Source: Salipiger bermudensis (GTDB taxonomy: Bacteria > Pseudomonadota > Alphaproteobacteria > Rhodobacterales > Rhodobacteraceae). From it: a DNA stretch of 64,000 bases. The stretch spans positions 186,001 to 250,000 of the forward strand of contig NZ_JAIUZY010000006.1 in the NCBI RefSeq assembly GCF_020171625.1. Direction: 5' to 3'. The translations under genes were made by a program, and so were the position numbers. The notes under the pieces were generated by a model, which searched no databases, had not been told where the DNA came from, and was given only the letters and a program-made list of their open reading frames with translations. Below, piece after piece: positions 46,617 through 55,390 of the stretch (positions are counted from its first letter, which is position 1; every line of letters begins with the position of its first letter).

Positions 46617-47645
46617 ATGACCCGCCCTACCATTCACGATGTGGCCCGTGTGGCGGGCGTCAGCCTGTCGACCGTCGACCGGGTTCTGAACGACCGCGAG
46701 GGGGTTCGCGAGAAGACCCGCAGCCGCGTTCTCGAGGCGATCGGCAATCTCGGGTTCGAGCGCAACCTCGCCGCCGCCAACCTCTCGCGCAAGCGCCGCT
46801 ACCGGCTTTGCTTCATCCTTCCCGAGGGTGAGAACAGCTTCATGCGCGCGCTCGAGGCGGACCTGGCGGAAGAGGCCGCCGCCGTCCTGCGCGATTTCAC
46901 GGTGATCGAGACCCGCAAGGTTCCGGCCTTCGATGCGGGCGCGCTCGCCGATCTGCTGCGCGGCCTCGACCCCGAAGCGGTGGACGGGGTGGCCATGGTC
47001 GCCACGGACGCCACCGTCGTGCGCATCGCCGTGCGCGAGCTGCGTGCGCGCGGGATCGCCGTGGTCACGCTCGTGTCGGATCTGCCGGGGCCAGAAAAAC
47101 AAGGCTTCGTGGGCATCGACAACGTTCAGGCCGGGCGCACCGCGGGCAGCTTGCTGGGGCGGTTCTGCCGTGGCCGAAGCGGTCGCATCGCGATGGTCAG
47201 CGGCTCGATGCTGGTGCGCGATCACGCCGAGCGGCGGCTTGGATTCGAACAGGTGCTGCGCACCGAGTTCCCCGATCAGACGCCCCTCGCGCCGATCGAG
47301 GGACGCGACGACAAGAACCGGGTCCGGGAGCAACTGTCCGCGCAGCTTGCCGAGTATCCCGATATCATCGGGGTCTACAGCATGGGCGCGGGAAACCGGG
47401 GCGCGGCCGAGGCGCTGGCCGACCTGCCGCCCGGGCGCGATGTCGCCGTCGTCGTGCACGAGCTGACACCCTATTCGCGCGAGGCGCTGCTCGACGGCAC
47501 CTTCGATGCTGTTCTGCACCAGAACAGCCGGCGCGAGGTGCAGGGCGCGATCGCGCTGCTGCGCGGCCTGCTCGACGACCAGACTCCGCCGCCCGCGGTC
47601 GAGCCGATCCGCGTCGAGATCTACATGCGCGACAACCTGCCCTGA
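46617..47645 (+). CDS. LacI-family transcriptional regulator (xyloside operon)
   Basis: The 342-residue regulator has a LacI helix-turn-helix (IHDVARVAGVSLSTVDRVLND, about 5-25) and a sugar-sensing domain. It is the first gene on the plus strand before the CUT1 importer, GH43 xylosidase and xylA, so it probably represses that operon through the palindrome at 47687-47702. It is a paralogue of the divergent regulator at 45317-46375, but residues at the start of the recognition helix differ (SLST versus SYAT). GGAGG lies 12 bases upstream. Confidence 0.9.
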   Translation: MTRPTIHDVARVAGVSLSTVDRVLNDREGVREKTRSRVLEAIGNLGFERNLAAANLSRKRRYRLCFILPEGENSFMRALEADLAEEAAAVLRDFTVIETRKVPAFDAGALADLLRGLDPEAVDGVAMVATDATVVRIAVRELRARGIAVVTLVSDLPGPEKQGFVGIDNVQAGRTAGSLLGRFCRGRSGRIAMVSGSMLVRDHAERRLGFEQVLRTEFPDQTPLAPIEGRDDKNRVREQLSAQLAEYPDIIGVYSMGAGNRGAAEALADLPPGRDVAVVVHELTPYSREALLDGTFDAVLHQNSRREVQGAIALLRGLLDDQTPPPAVEPIRVEIYMRDNLP

Positions 47646-47686
47646 AAAACACGGGCGCAACTGACACGTTGCGCAGGGCAAATTTC

Positions 47687-47702
47687 TGACGTACGTTCGT
47701 CA
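47687..47702. promoter_or_regulatory. LacI-type operator upstream of CUT1 importer operon
   Basis: TGACGTACGTTCGTCA is a near-palindrome within a longer one (TTTCTGACG...CGTCAGGAAA), 62 bp before the binding-protein ATG. It resembles the site at 46572-46587. Confidence 0.75.
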
Positions 47703-47764
47703 GGAAATCGGATTCGCCGATAGCGGGTGGAGGACTCGCGGCGGATCAGCCAAGGGAGGATTTC

Positions 47765-49027
47765 ATGAGACATACCGTTGCAATCGCGGCGCTGATGGGC
47801 GGGCTGGCTTCGGCCGGGGGCGCCATCGCGCAGACCGAGATCACCGTGCTGCGCGTCGCCGTCAACGACGAGCAGGAGGCCTATTACGAGCAGATCGCCG
47901 AGGCCTACGAGGCGGAGAACCCGGAGGTGAGCGTCACCTTCGAGTACATCGCCAACGAAGCCTACAAGTCGAAGCTGCCGACCCTGCTGCAATCCGATGC
48001 GCGGCCCGACATCTTCTACAGCTGGGGCGGGCAGACCCTCGTCGAGCAGGCCGAGGCGGGCTTCCTGAAGCCGATCAGCGACCTGCTTCCCGAGGGCGTT
48101 GCCGACACCCTCCCCGAGGCGGGGCTGACCGCCTATTCGGTCGACGGCACGCTCTACGGCCTGCCGCTCTACGGCACCGAGGTGGTGTTCTGGACCAACA
48201 CCAAGCTCACCGATGAAGCCGGCATCGACCTCGACGCGATCAAGAGCTGGGACGATTTCCTCGGCGCGGTGAAGACCGTCAAGGAGACCGGCATTACCCC
48301 GATCGTGGTCGGCGGGCAGGACAAGTGGCCGCTGCACTTCTACTGGAGCTACCTCGCGCTGCGCGAAGGCGGCAAGGACATCATCACGCAGGCGATGGCG
48401 GGTGAGGATGGCGGCTTCGAGAACGAGGCCTTCGTGGCGGCCGGCGAGGATTTTCAGGAGCTGGTCGCTCTCGAGCCCTTCCAGCCCGGTTTCATGGGCA
48501 CCACCTACGAGACTTCGAGCGGCATGTTCGCCGACGGCGGCGGCGCCTTCTACCTGATGGGCGACTGGGACTACCTGCCGATGCGCGAGCGCTCCACCAG
48601 CGGCGAGGGCCTGCCCGACGACCAGCTGGCGATCGTGAACTTCCCGGCGATCTCGGACCCGGTGGCCGAGGGCGGCGAGGCCGCGACGCTCGGCGGCATC
48701 AACGGCTGGGCCGTGTCGAACTCGGCAGAACCCGAGGCGGTGGAATTCCTCGCCTTCATGCTCAGCGCGGAGAACCAGCGTGAGGCCGCGCGCCAGCAGC
48801 TCTTCATCCCCATCGTCAAGGGCACCGGCGATGCGCTGGACAACCCGTTCTACGCCAAGGTCTCGAAGGACATCGAGGACAGCTCCTACCACCAGATCTT
48901 CCTCGACCAGTTCCTCGGAGCCTCGGTCGGTGCGACGGTGAACGACATCTCTGCCGATCTGGCGCAGGGCGCGATCACGCCGGAGGAGGCCGCAGCGCAG
49001 GTCCAGGAGGCCTGGAGCTTCCGCTGA
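47765..49027 (+). CDS. CUT1 sugar ABC transporter, periplasmic binding protein
   Basis: The 420-residue SBP_bac_1-type protein has a Sec signal peptide (MRHTVAIAALMGGLASAGGAIA). Its mature part opens EITVLRVAVNDEQEAYYEQIAEAYE and includes GTLYGLPLYGTEVVFWTN, a typical oligosaccharide-receptor hinge segment, and KGTGDALDNPF near the end. Gene context (GH43 xylosidase, xylA) suggests xylo-oligosaccharides or arabinoxylan fragments as ligand. GGGAGGA lies six bases upstream. Confidence 0.92.
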   Translation: MRHTVAIAALMGGLASAGGAIAQTEITVLRVAVNDEQEAYYEQIAEAYEAENPEVSVTFEYIANEAYKSKLPTLLQSDARPDIFYSWGGQTLVEQAEAGFLKPISDLLPEGVADTLPEAGLTAYSVDGTLYGLPLYGTEVVFWTNTKLTDEAGIDLDAIKSWDDFLGAVKTVKETGITPIVVGGQDKWPLHFYWSYLALREGGKDIITQAMAGEDGGFENEAFVAAGEDFQELVALEPFQPGFMGTTYETSSGMFADGGGAFYLMGDWDYLPMRERSTSGEGLPDDQLAIVNFPAISDPVAEGGEAATLGGINGWAVSNSAEPEAVEFLAFMLSAENQREAARQQLFIPIVKGTGDALDNPFYAKVSKDIEDSSYHQIFLDQFLGASVGATVNDISADLAQGAITPEEAAAQVQEAWSFR

Positions 49028-49045
49028 CGCGCCGCGCGCAGACCG

Positions 49046-49069
49046 CCGCGCGCCGTCACGGGCGCGCGG
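49046..49069 (+). terminator. Hairpin between binding-protein and permease genes
   Basis: CCGCGCGCC, loop gtcacg and GGCGCGCGG form a perfect 9-bp stem starting 19 bp after the binding-protein stop, without a T-tract. Such hairpins in ABC operons often stabilise or partly terminate the transcript, raising binding-protein levels over permease levels. Confidence 0.55.
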
Positions 49070-49108
49070 CCCTCATCCCGATCCCTTCCTGACACACCGG
49101 AGACTGGC

Positions 49109-50035
49109 ATGGCCACCGCCGCCACCAGCCGCAGATTGCCGGCGTCCGAACGCCTGCGCCGCAGCCTTGGAAACGGGCGCGTCAGCGCCATCCTGATCCT
49201 GCTGCCGCCCGCGCTGATCCTCTTCACCCTGTTCGTGATCCTGCCGCTCGGCGAGTCCGGCTATTACTCGTTCTTCAACTGGAACGGCTACGGCGCGCCC
49301 AGCGACTTCGTCGGGCTGGAGAACTACGAGCGCATCGCGGGGCATTCGATCTTTCACAAGGCGGTGGGCAACACGGTCAAGATCGTCGCCGTCTCGCTGC
49401 TGATCCAGATGCCGCTGGCTCTGGCGCTGGCCCTGCTCATCTTCCGCAAGACGCCGACCAACGCCGTGTTCCGGCTGATCTTCTTCGTGCCCTACATCCT
49501 CGCCGAAGTGGCCGCCGGCCTGATCTGGAGCTTCGTCTTCGACGGCAATTACGGCATCACCGCCTCGGTCGCGCAGTCGCTGGGCATGGACAGCCTGTTC
49601 ATCCTCGCCGACCGGGACTGGGCCTTCGTCGCGGTGATGACGGTGATCGTCTGGAAGTATTTCGGCTTTCACATGATGATCTACATCGCCGCGCTGCAAT
49701 CGGTCCCCGAGGACCTGATCGAGTCGGGCCGGATCGAGGGCGCCAAGCGGCTGCAGATCGTGCGCTACGTGCAGATCCCGCACATCAAGCCGGCGATCAT
49801 CGTCAGCGCCTTCTTCGCGATCATCGGCGCGCTGCAGGTCTTCGACGTCATCATCCCGCTGACAAATGGCGGCCCGTCGAACCAGACCCACACCATCGTC
49901 ACATACCTCTACACCTTCGGCCTGACGCGGCTGAACATCGGCTTCGGCAGCGCCGTCGGGGTGATCCTCTTCGTCGCGGCGATCACCGTGGCGGTGTTCT
50001 ACCAGCGCTTCTTCATGAAAGGCGACAAGGCATGA
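49109..50035 (+). CDS. CUT1 sugar ABC transporter, permease 1
   Basis: The 308-residue MalF/UgpA-like permease has about six helices, an N-terminal Arg-rich cytoplasmic tail and the EAA loop region LIESGRIEGAKRLQIVRYVQIPHIKP near residues 208-233. The family segment YSFFNWNGYGAPSDFVGLENY follows the first helix. Its stop overlaps the next permease start (ATGA), so the pair is coupled. Confidence 0.93.
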   Translation: MATAATSRRLPASERLRRSLGNGRVSAILILLPPALILFTLFVILPLGESGYYSFFNWNGYGAPSDFVGLENYERIAGHSIFHKAVGNTVKIVAVSLLIQMPLALALALLIFRKTPTNAVFRLIFFVPYILAEVAAGLIWSFVFDGNYGITASVAQSLGMDSLFILADRDWAFVAVMTVIVWKYFGFHMMIYIAALQSVPEDLIESGRIEGAKRLQIVRYVQIPHIKPAIIVSAFFAIIGALQVFDVIIPLTNGGPSNQTHTIVTYLYTFGLTRLNIGFGSAVGVILFVAAITVAVFYQRFFMKGDKA

Positions 50036-50862
50036 CCCGCGGCCACCTGCTTCGCAACATCCTGCGCGTCGCCCTCCTATGCCTCGTGGCGAGCTTCGTG
50101 CTCGCGCCGATGGTGGCGACGGTGCTGGGCGGCTTCAAGACCAACGCCGAGATCCGCACCAACGCCTTCGCCCTGCCGGCAAGCTGGAACTGGGAGTTCT
50201 ACGGCTCGATCGTCAGCGACCCGGCGTTCTGGCGCTACCTCGGCAACTCGATGCTGATCTCGTCGGTCGCGGTGACGCTGACGCTGATCGTGGGCGCGGC
50301 CGCCGCCTATGTCTTTGCGCAGATCAAGTTCTTCGGCTCGCGGATGCTGTTCTCGTATCTGCTGCTGGGCCTGATGTTCCCCTTCGCCACGGCGATCCTG
50401 CCGCTCTTCATCAAGGTGCGCGATGTCGGGCTGCTCGACACCTGGTGGGCGGTGATCCTGCCGCAGACCGCCTTTTCGCTGTCGCTCGCGATCCTGCTCT
50501 TCCGCACCTTCTTCGAGCAGCTTCCCAAGGAGCTTTTCGAGGCCGCCTATATCGACGGCTGCGGCTACGTGCGGTTCTTCTGGCGCTTCACTCTGCCGCT
50601 CTCGGCACCGATCCTTGCGACGGTGGGGGTCTTCGTCTTCGTGCAGAGCTGGAACAACTTCCTCCTGCCGCTGGTGGTGCTGAACTCGCGCGAGGTGTTC
50701 ACCTGGCCGCTCGGCATGATGCAGTTCCGCGGTGAATACGTGACCGAATGGAACCGCACGCTTGCCTTCGTGACGCTCACGCTGGTGCCCGCCATCGTCT
50801 TCTTCCTCGCCGCGCAGAAATACATCGTCGCGGGGCTGACCGGCGGCGCCGTCAAAGGATGA
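50032..50862 (+). CDS. CUT1 sugar ABC transporter, permease 2
   Basis: The 276-residue MalG-like permease has about six helices and the ATPase-contact loop ELFEAAYIDGCGYVRFFWRFTLP. GGFKTNAEIRTNAFALP follows the first helix as in other CUT1 second permeases. It ends five bases before the GH43 gene, indicating a single transcript. Confidence 0.93.
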   Translation: MTRGHLLRNILRVALLCLVASFVLAPMVATVLGGFKTNAEIRTNAFALPASWNWEFYGSIVSDPAFWRYLGNSMLISSVAVTLTLIVGAAAAYVFAQIKFFGSRMLFSYLLLGLMFPFATAILPLFIKVRDVGLLDTWWAVILPQTAFSLSLAILLFRTFFEQLPKELFEAAYIDGCGYVRFFWRFTLPLSAPILATVGVFVFVQSWNNFLLPLVVLNSREVFTWPLGMMQFRGEYVTEWNRTLAFVTLTLVPAIVFFLAAQKYIVAGLTGGAVKG

Positions 50863-50867
50863 CTTCA

Positions 50868-52526
50868 ATGACCGAGATCCGGAATCCGATCCTTCCGGGG
50901 TTCAACCCCGACCCGTCGATCGTGCGGGTGGGCGACGACTACTACATCGCCACCTCGACCTTCGAGTGGTACCCGGGCGTGCAGATCCACCACTCGCGCG
51001 ACCTGCGCCACTGGCAGCTGGTGAAGCGCCCGCTGGAGCGCGCGGCACAGCTCGACCTGCGCGGCGACCCCGACTCCGGCGGGATCTGGGCGCCCTGCCT
51101 CACCCATGCCGACGGCCTCTTCTGGCTGATCTACACCGACGTGAAGCGCCGCGACGGGGCGTGGAAGGACAGCCACAACTACCTCGTCACCGCGCCGTCG
51201 GTGGAGGGGCCTTGGTCCGACCCGGTCTACCTCAATTCGTCGGGCTTCGACCCCTCGCTGTTCCACGACGAGGACGGGCGCAAGTGGCTGCTGAACATGA
51301 TCTGGGACCACAACCAGACCGGCGGCGACCGGTTCGGCGGGATCGTGTGCCAGGAATACTCGGTCGAGGAGCAACGCCTCATCGGTGCGGTGCACAACAT
51401 CTACCGCGGCACCGACCACAAGCTGACCGAAGGCCCGCATCTCTATCGCCGCGACGGCTGGTACTACCTGCTGACCGCCGAGGGCGGCACCGGCTACGAC
51501 CACGCAGCGACCATGGCGCGCTCGCGCGACCTGCTCGGCCCCTACGAGACCGACCCGGCCAAGCACCTGCTCAGCTCGAAAGACGCGCCCGACGCATATT
51601 TGCAGCGCGCGGGGCACGCCGACATCGTCGAGACGCAGGACGGCGCGCATTACCTCGTGCACCTCTGCTCCCGACCGCTGGACGAGACCCGCAGCATCGA
51701 GACCGGTCGTGCGCAGGGCATCCACGCCGACGACGTCCGGCGCTCGCCGTTGGGCCGCGAGACGGCGATCCAGAAGCTGGTCTGGCCCGAGGGGGAGTTC
51801 CCGCGCCTCGCGCATGGCGGCTGCGTGCCCGCCCCGTCCGTCCCGGCGCCGGACCTTCCCGAGCACCGCTTCGCGCCCGAGCCCACCCGTCTGACCTTTG
51901 CCCCCGGCGCGCTGCCGCATCCGCTGCAATGGCTGCGCAGCCCCGATCCCGGGCGGCTCTTCTCGCTGACCGAGCGGCCCGGCGCCCTGCGCCTCTTTGG
52001 GCGCGAGGCCCCCGGCTCGCAGTTCGACCACGCGCTGGTGGCGCGGCGGCAGACTGACCTCGCCTTCACCGCCGAGACCGAGATCGACGTCGCGCCGGGC
52101 GACTACCAGCAGTTCGCCGGGCTGATCTCGTGGTACGGACGGTTCAAGTTCCATTACCTCGCGGTAACCGCTGACGCGGCGGGCAACCGGGTCCTCACGG
52201 TCTATAGCTGCGCCGCCGACTGGCCCGACGCGCGGGTGAGCTACCCGATCACGCCGATCGCCCTGCCCGCCTCCGGCACGGTCCGTCTTGGCATGGAGGT
52301 CAGCGGCGCCAGCCTGCGCTTCCGCTACGCCCTCGGCGAGGACGCAGAGTGGCAAGACCTCGGCATCTCGCTCGACCAGTCGGCGATCTCGGACGAGGCG
52401 GGCAACGGGCCGGGCAACAACTTCACCGGGGCCTTCGTGGGCATGTGCGCGCATGACACGTCGGGGCGCGGCCGCCCCGCCGATTTCCTGCACTTCACCT
52501 ACGAGCCCAGCGAGCCCCGGACATGA
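50868..52526 (+). CDS. Glycoside hydrolase family 43 beta-xylosidase (possible alpha-L-arabinofuranosidase activity)
   Basis: The 552-residue enzyme releases xylose from xylo-oligosaccharides. It has the five-bladed propeller catalytic domain with base D15 (PGFNPDPS), pKa-modulating D128 (SGFDPSLF) and acid E188 (TEGPHLY), aligning with D14, D127 and E186 of Selenomonas SXA. A C-terminal beta-sandwich (about 370-550, ending HFTYEPSEPRT) is typical of this subgroup. There is no signal peptide, so it acts in the cytoplasm on imported oligomers. It sits between the permeases and the ATPase. Confidence 0.93.
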   Translation: MTEIRNPILPGFNPDPSIVRVGDDYYIATSTFEWYPGVQIHHSRDLRHWQLVKRPLERAAQLDLRGDPDSGGIWAPCLTHADGLFWLIYTDVKRRDGAWKDSHNYLVTAPSVEGPWSDPVYLNSSGFDPSLFHDEDGRKWLLNMIWDHNQTGGDRFGGIVCQEYSVEEQRLIGAVHNIYRGTDHKLTEGPHLYRRDGWYYLLTAEGGTGYDHAATMARSRDLLGPYETDPAKHLLSSKDAPDAYLQRAGHADIVETQDGAHYLVHLCSRPLDETRSIETGRAQGIHADDVRRSPLGRETAIQKLVWPEGEFPRLAHGGCVPAPSVPAPDLPEHRFAPEPTRLTFAPGALPHPLQWLRSPDPGRLFSLTERPGALRLFGREAPGSQFDHALVARRQTDLAFTAETEIDVAPGDYQQFAGLISWYGRFKFHYLAVTADAAGNRVLTVYSCAADWPDARVSYPITPIALPASGTVRLGMEVSGASLRFRYALGEDAEWQDLGISLDQSAISDEAGNGPGNNFTGAFVGMCAHDTSGRGRPADFLHFTYEPSEPRT

Positions 52527-52547
52527 CGAACGCAAGGAGCCACACCC

Positions 52548-53558
52548 ATGGCTGAAGTCCGCCTCAACAACATCACCAAGAAATTCGGCGCCGTGACCGT
52601 CATCCCCGACATGTCGCTGACCGTGCCCGACGGCTCCTTCACCGTGCTCGTCGGCCCCTCGGGCTGCGGCAAGTCCACGCTGCTGCGCATCATCTCGGGC
52701 CTCGAGATGCCGAGCGACGGCGAGGTCATGATCGGCGGCGAGGATGTTACCTTTGCCGAACCCTCGGACCGGGGCATATCGATGGTGTTCCAGAGCTACG
52801 CGCTCTATCCCCACATGACGGTGGCTCAGAACATCGACTTCGGGCTGCGACTGGCCAAGACCCCCGCCGCCGAACGCGAGGCACGGGTGGCCGAGGCGGC
52901 GCGGATCCTCGCGCTCGAGGACTACCTCGACCGCAAGCCCGGGCAGCTCTCGGGTGGGCAGCGCCAGCGCGTCGCCATCGGGCGATCGATCGTGCGCCAG
53001 CCGAAGGTCTTTCTCTTCGACGAGCCGCTGTCGAACCTCGACGCCGCCCTGCGCGGGCAGATGCGGGTGGAGCTGGCGCAGCTGCACCAGTCGCTCGACG
53101 CGACGATGATCTACGTCACCCACGATCAGGTCGAGGCGATGACCCTCGCCGACCAGATCGTGGTGATGAACCGCGGGCGCATCGAGCAGGTCGGCGCGCC
53201 GATGGACCTCTATGACCGCCCCATGACCGAGTTCGTCGCGGGCTTCATCGGCTCGCCGAAAATGAACCTGCTGCCGGGCGCGGCGATCGGGCGGGGCGAC
53301 GTCAAGACCGTCGGCATCCGCCCCGAGCACCTGCGCGCCGATCCCGAGACGGGCGACTGGCCCGCAACGGCCAAGGTGGTCGAGACACTGGGCGCCGACA
53401 CCGTGGTCTATGCCGACGCCGAGACCCTCGGCGAGATCACCGTGCGCCTGCCCGGCAAGATGCGCCTGAGCGCCGGCGAGCGGCTCTTCCTGAGCCCCGA
53501 GCCGGGCAACCTTCACCTTTTCGACGAGGACGGACACCGGATGGAGCAGACAGCATGA
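52548..53558 (+). CDS. CUT1 sugar ABC transporter, UgpC/MsmK-type ATPase
   Basis: The 336-residue ATPase has Walker A GPSGCGKST (36-44), Q-loop MVFQSYALYPHM, signature LSGGQRQRV, Walker B VFLFDEPLSNLDA, switch YVTHDQVEAM and a C-terminal TOBE/OB regulatory region (KTVGIRPEHLRAD). It powers the two permeases encoded upstream. Its stop overlaps the dehydrogenase start, continuing the coupled operon. Confidence 0.95.
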   Translation: MAEVRLNNITKKFGAVTVIPDMSLTVPDGSFTVLVGPSGCGKSTLLRIISGLEMPSDGEVMIGGEDVTFAEPSDRGISMVFQSYALYPHMTVAQNIDFGLRLAKTPAAEREARVAEAARILALEDYLDRKPGQLSGGQRQRVAIGRSIVRQPKVFLFDEPLSNLDAALRGQMRVELAQLHQSLDATMIYVTHDQVEAMTLADQIVVMNRGRIEQVGAPMDLYDRPMTEFVAGFIGSPKMNLLPGAAIGRGDVKTVGIRPEHLRADPETGDWPATAKVVETLGADTVVYADAETLGEITVRLPGKMRLSAGERLFLSPEPGNLHLFDEDGHRMEQTA

Positions 53559-54664
53559 GCGCGTTGGGCGTGGGGGTCGTCGGCTGCGGCGTCATCAGCG
53601 AGATCTACCTGAAAAACGCCGCGCTGTTCCCGCAGCTCGAGATGCGGGCCGTGGCCGACCTCGACCCCGAGGCCGCGCGCGCCAAGGGCGAGGCCCATGG
53701 CCTCCCGGCGATGAGCCCTGCCGCGCTGATGGCGCGGGACGACATCGACATCGTGCTCAACCTCACCATCCCGGCGGCGCATGTCGAGGTCGGGCTGGCC
53801 GCGCTCGAGGCGGGCAAGCACGTCTATTCCGAGAAACCCCTCGCCGGCGGTACCGCCGAGGCGCGGCGGCTGCTCGAGGCGGCCGACGCACGCGGCCTGC
53901 GCGTGGGCTGCGCGCCCGACACCTTCCTCGGCGGCGCGCACCAGAGCGCCCGCGCCCTGCTCGATGCCGGGCGGATCGGCACGCCGACCGCCGGCACGGC
54001 GACGCTGATGCTCGCGGGGCACGAGCGCTGGCACCCCAATCCCGATTTCTACTACGCGGGGCCCGGCGCCGGGCCGCTTTTCGACATGGGCCCCTACTAC
54101 ATCACCGCCATGGTCGCGCTGCTCGGTCCGGTGCGCCGGGTCACCGCGCTTGCCGCGCGCGGACGCGACAGCCGGACCATCGCCACCGGCCCGCGCGCCG
54201 GCCAGTCGGTGCCGGTCGAGACCCCGACCCATGTGACCGGCGTGCTCGAGTTCGCGGGCGGCGCGCTGGTGCAGATCGTCACCAGCTTCGACGTGAAGGC
54301 GCATGGCCATGCCCCGCTCGAGCTTTACGGCACCGAGGGCTCGCTGGTCATTCCCGACCCGAACCGCTTCGACGGCACGGTGCGCCTCTATGGCGAGGAT
54401 TGGCAGGACCAGCCCACCACCCACGCCCATGGCGACGACAACTATCGCGGGCTGGGTCTGGCGGAAATGGCTGCGGCGATCTCGGCCCAGAGGCCGCACC
54501 GCGCCAGCGGCGCACTGGCGCTGCACGTGCTCGAGGTGATCGAGGCGCTGCTGGCCTCGTCCGAGCGCGGGCAGGCCATCGCTCTGGAAACCACCTGCGA
54601 CCGCCCGGCAGCCATGCGCCCGGGCGGCAGCATCGGAGACATCAGCGCAGCGGAGGCAGCATGA
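53555..54664 (+). CDS. Gfo/Idh/MocA-family dehydrogenase in the xyloside operon
   Basis: The 369-residue oxidoreductase has VGVVGCGVISEIYL at the N-terminus, the lysine motif YSEKPLAGGT and LFDMGPYYITAM, where tyrosine replaces the more usual histidine after the aspartate. It is coupled to the ATPase before it and the ThuA-like gene after it. Gfo/Idh plus ThuA-like pairs occur in 3-keto-disaccharide (trehalose, sucrose) metabolism. A comparable 3-keto-xyloside step is conceivable here, but xylose or glucuronate oxidation is equally possible. Confidence 0.88.
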   Translation: MSALGVGVVGCGVISEIYLKNAALFPQLEMRAVADLDPEAARAKGEAHGLPAMSPAALMARDDIDIVLNLTIPAAHVEVGLAALEAGKHVYSEKPLAGGTAEARRLLEAADARGLRVGCAPDTFLGGAHQSARALLDAGRIGTPTAGTATLMLAGHERWHPNPDFYYAGPGAGPLFDMGPYYITAMVALLGPVRRVTALAARGRDSRTIATGPRAGQSVPVETPTHVTGVLEFAGGALVQIVTSFDVKAHGHAPLELYGTEGSLVIPDPNRFDGTVRLYGEDWQDQPTTHAHGDDNYRGLGLAEMAAAISAQRPHRASGALALHVLEVIEALLASSERGQAIALETTCDRPAAMRPGGSIGDISAAEAA

Positions 54665-55305
54665 AGAAGAAGGCACTCATTTTCTGGGGCGGCTGGGAGG
54701 GGCACGAGCCCAAGGCCTGCTCCGCCATCGTCGAGGAGATGCTGCGGGCCGAGGGCTTCGAGACCCGGCGCGAAGAGGGCACCGCGGTGCTGGGCAAAGA
54801 GGGCCTCGGCCAGTACGACCTGATCGTGCCGGTGATGACGCAGGCCACGATCGGCAAGGACGAGCTGGCGAACCTGCTTGCGGCGGTCGAGGCGGGCACT
54901 GGGCTTGGCGGCTTCCATGGCGGTATGGGCGACACCTTCCGCAACGAGCCGGCCTATCAGTTCATGGTCGGCGGGCAATGGGTGGCCCACCCGGGCAACA
55001 TCCTCGACTACCGCGTCGAGATCACCCGGCCCGACGATCCGCTGGTCGAAGGCATCGGCGGGTTCGACTACCGCTCGGAGCAGTATTACCTGCACGTCGA
55101 TCCCGGCATCGAGGTTCTGGCGACCACGACGTTCAGCGGCGCGCATGCGCCTTGGACCAAGGGCACCGTCATGCCGGTGGTCTGGAAGCACCGCTATGGC
55201 GAAGCGCGGGTCTTCTATTCGGCCCTCGGCCATGTCGCCTCGGAATTCGAGGTTCCCCAGATGAAGGAAATCCTGCGTCGCGGCCTGCTCTGGGCCGCGC
55301 GCTGA
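54661..55305 (+). CDS. ThuA-like family protein
   Basis: The 214-residue protein fits the ThuA-like (trehalose utilisation) branch of the class I glutamine amidotransferase-like fold: [17 protein letters not shown] at the start, [14 protein letters not shown] around residues 80-93, and [20 protein letters not shown] near the C-terminus. The glycine-rich FHGG replaces the nucleophile cysteine of true amidotransferases. It overlaps the dehydrogenase stop (ATGA) and precedes xylA by 85 bp. ThuA is linked to 3-keto-sugar metabolism in Sinorhizobium, but its chemistry is not fixed. Confidence 0.85.
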   Translation: MKKKALIFWGGWEGHEPKACSAIVEEMLRAEGFETRREEGTAVLGKEGLGQYDLIVPVMTQATIGKDELANLLAAVEAGTGLGGFHGGMGDTFRNEPAYQFMVGGQWVAHPGNILDYRVEITRPDDPLVEGIGGFDYRSEQYYLHVDPGIEVLATTTFSGAHAPWTKGTVMPVVWKHRYGEARVFYSALGHVASEFEVPQMKEILRRGLLWAAR

Positions 55306-55390
55306 CGCAAGGTCGGCGCCTCCGCGCGCCCCACCCACCGAAATTTGCAGACCTCTCCCATCGGACGGGGAGGCGATGAAAGGACCGCAT

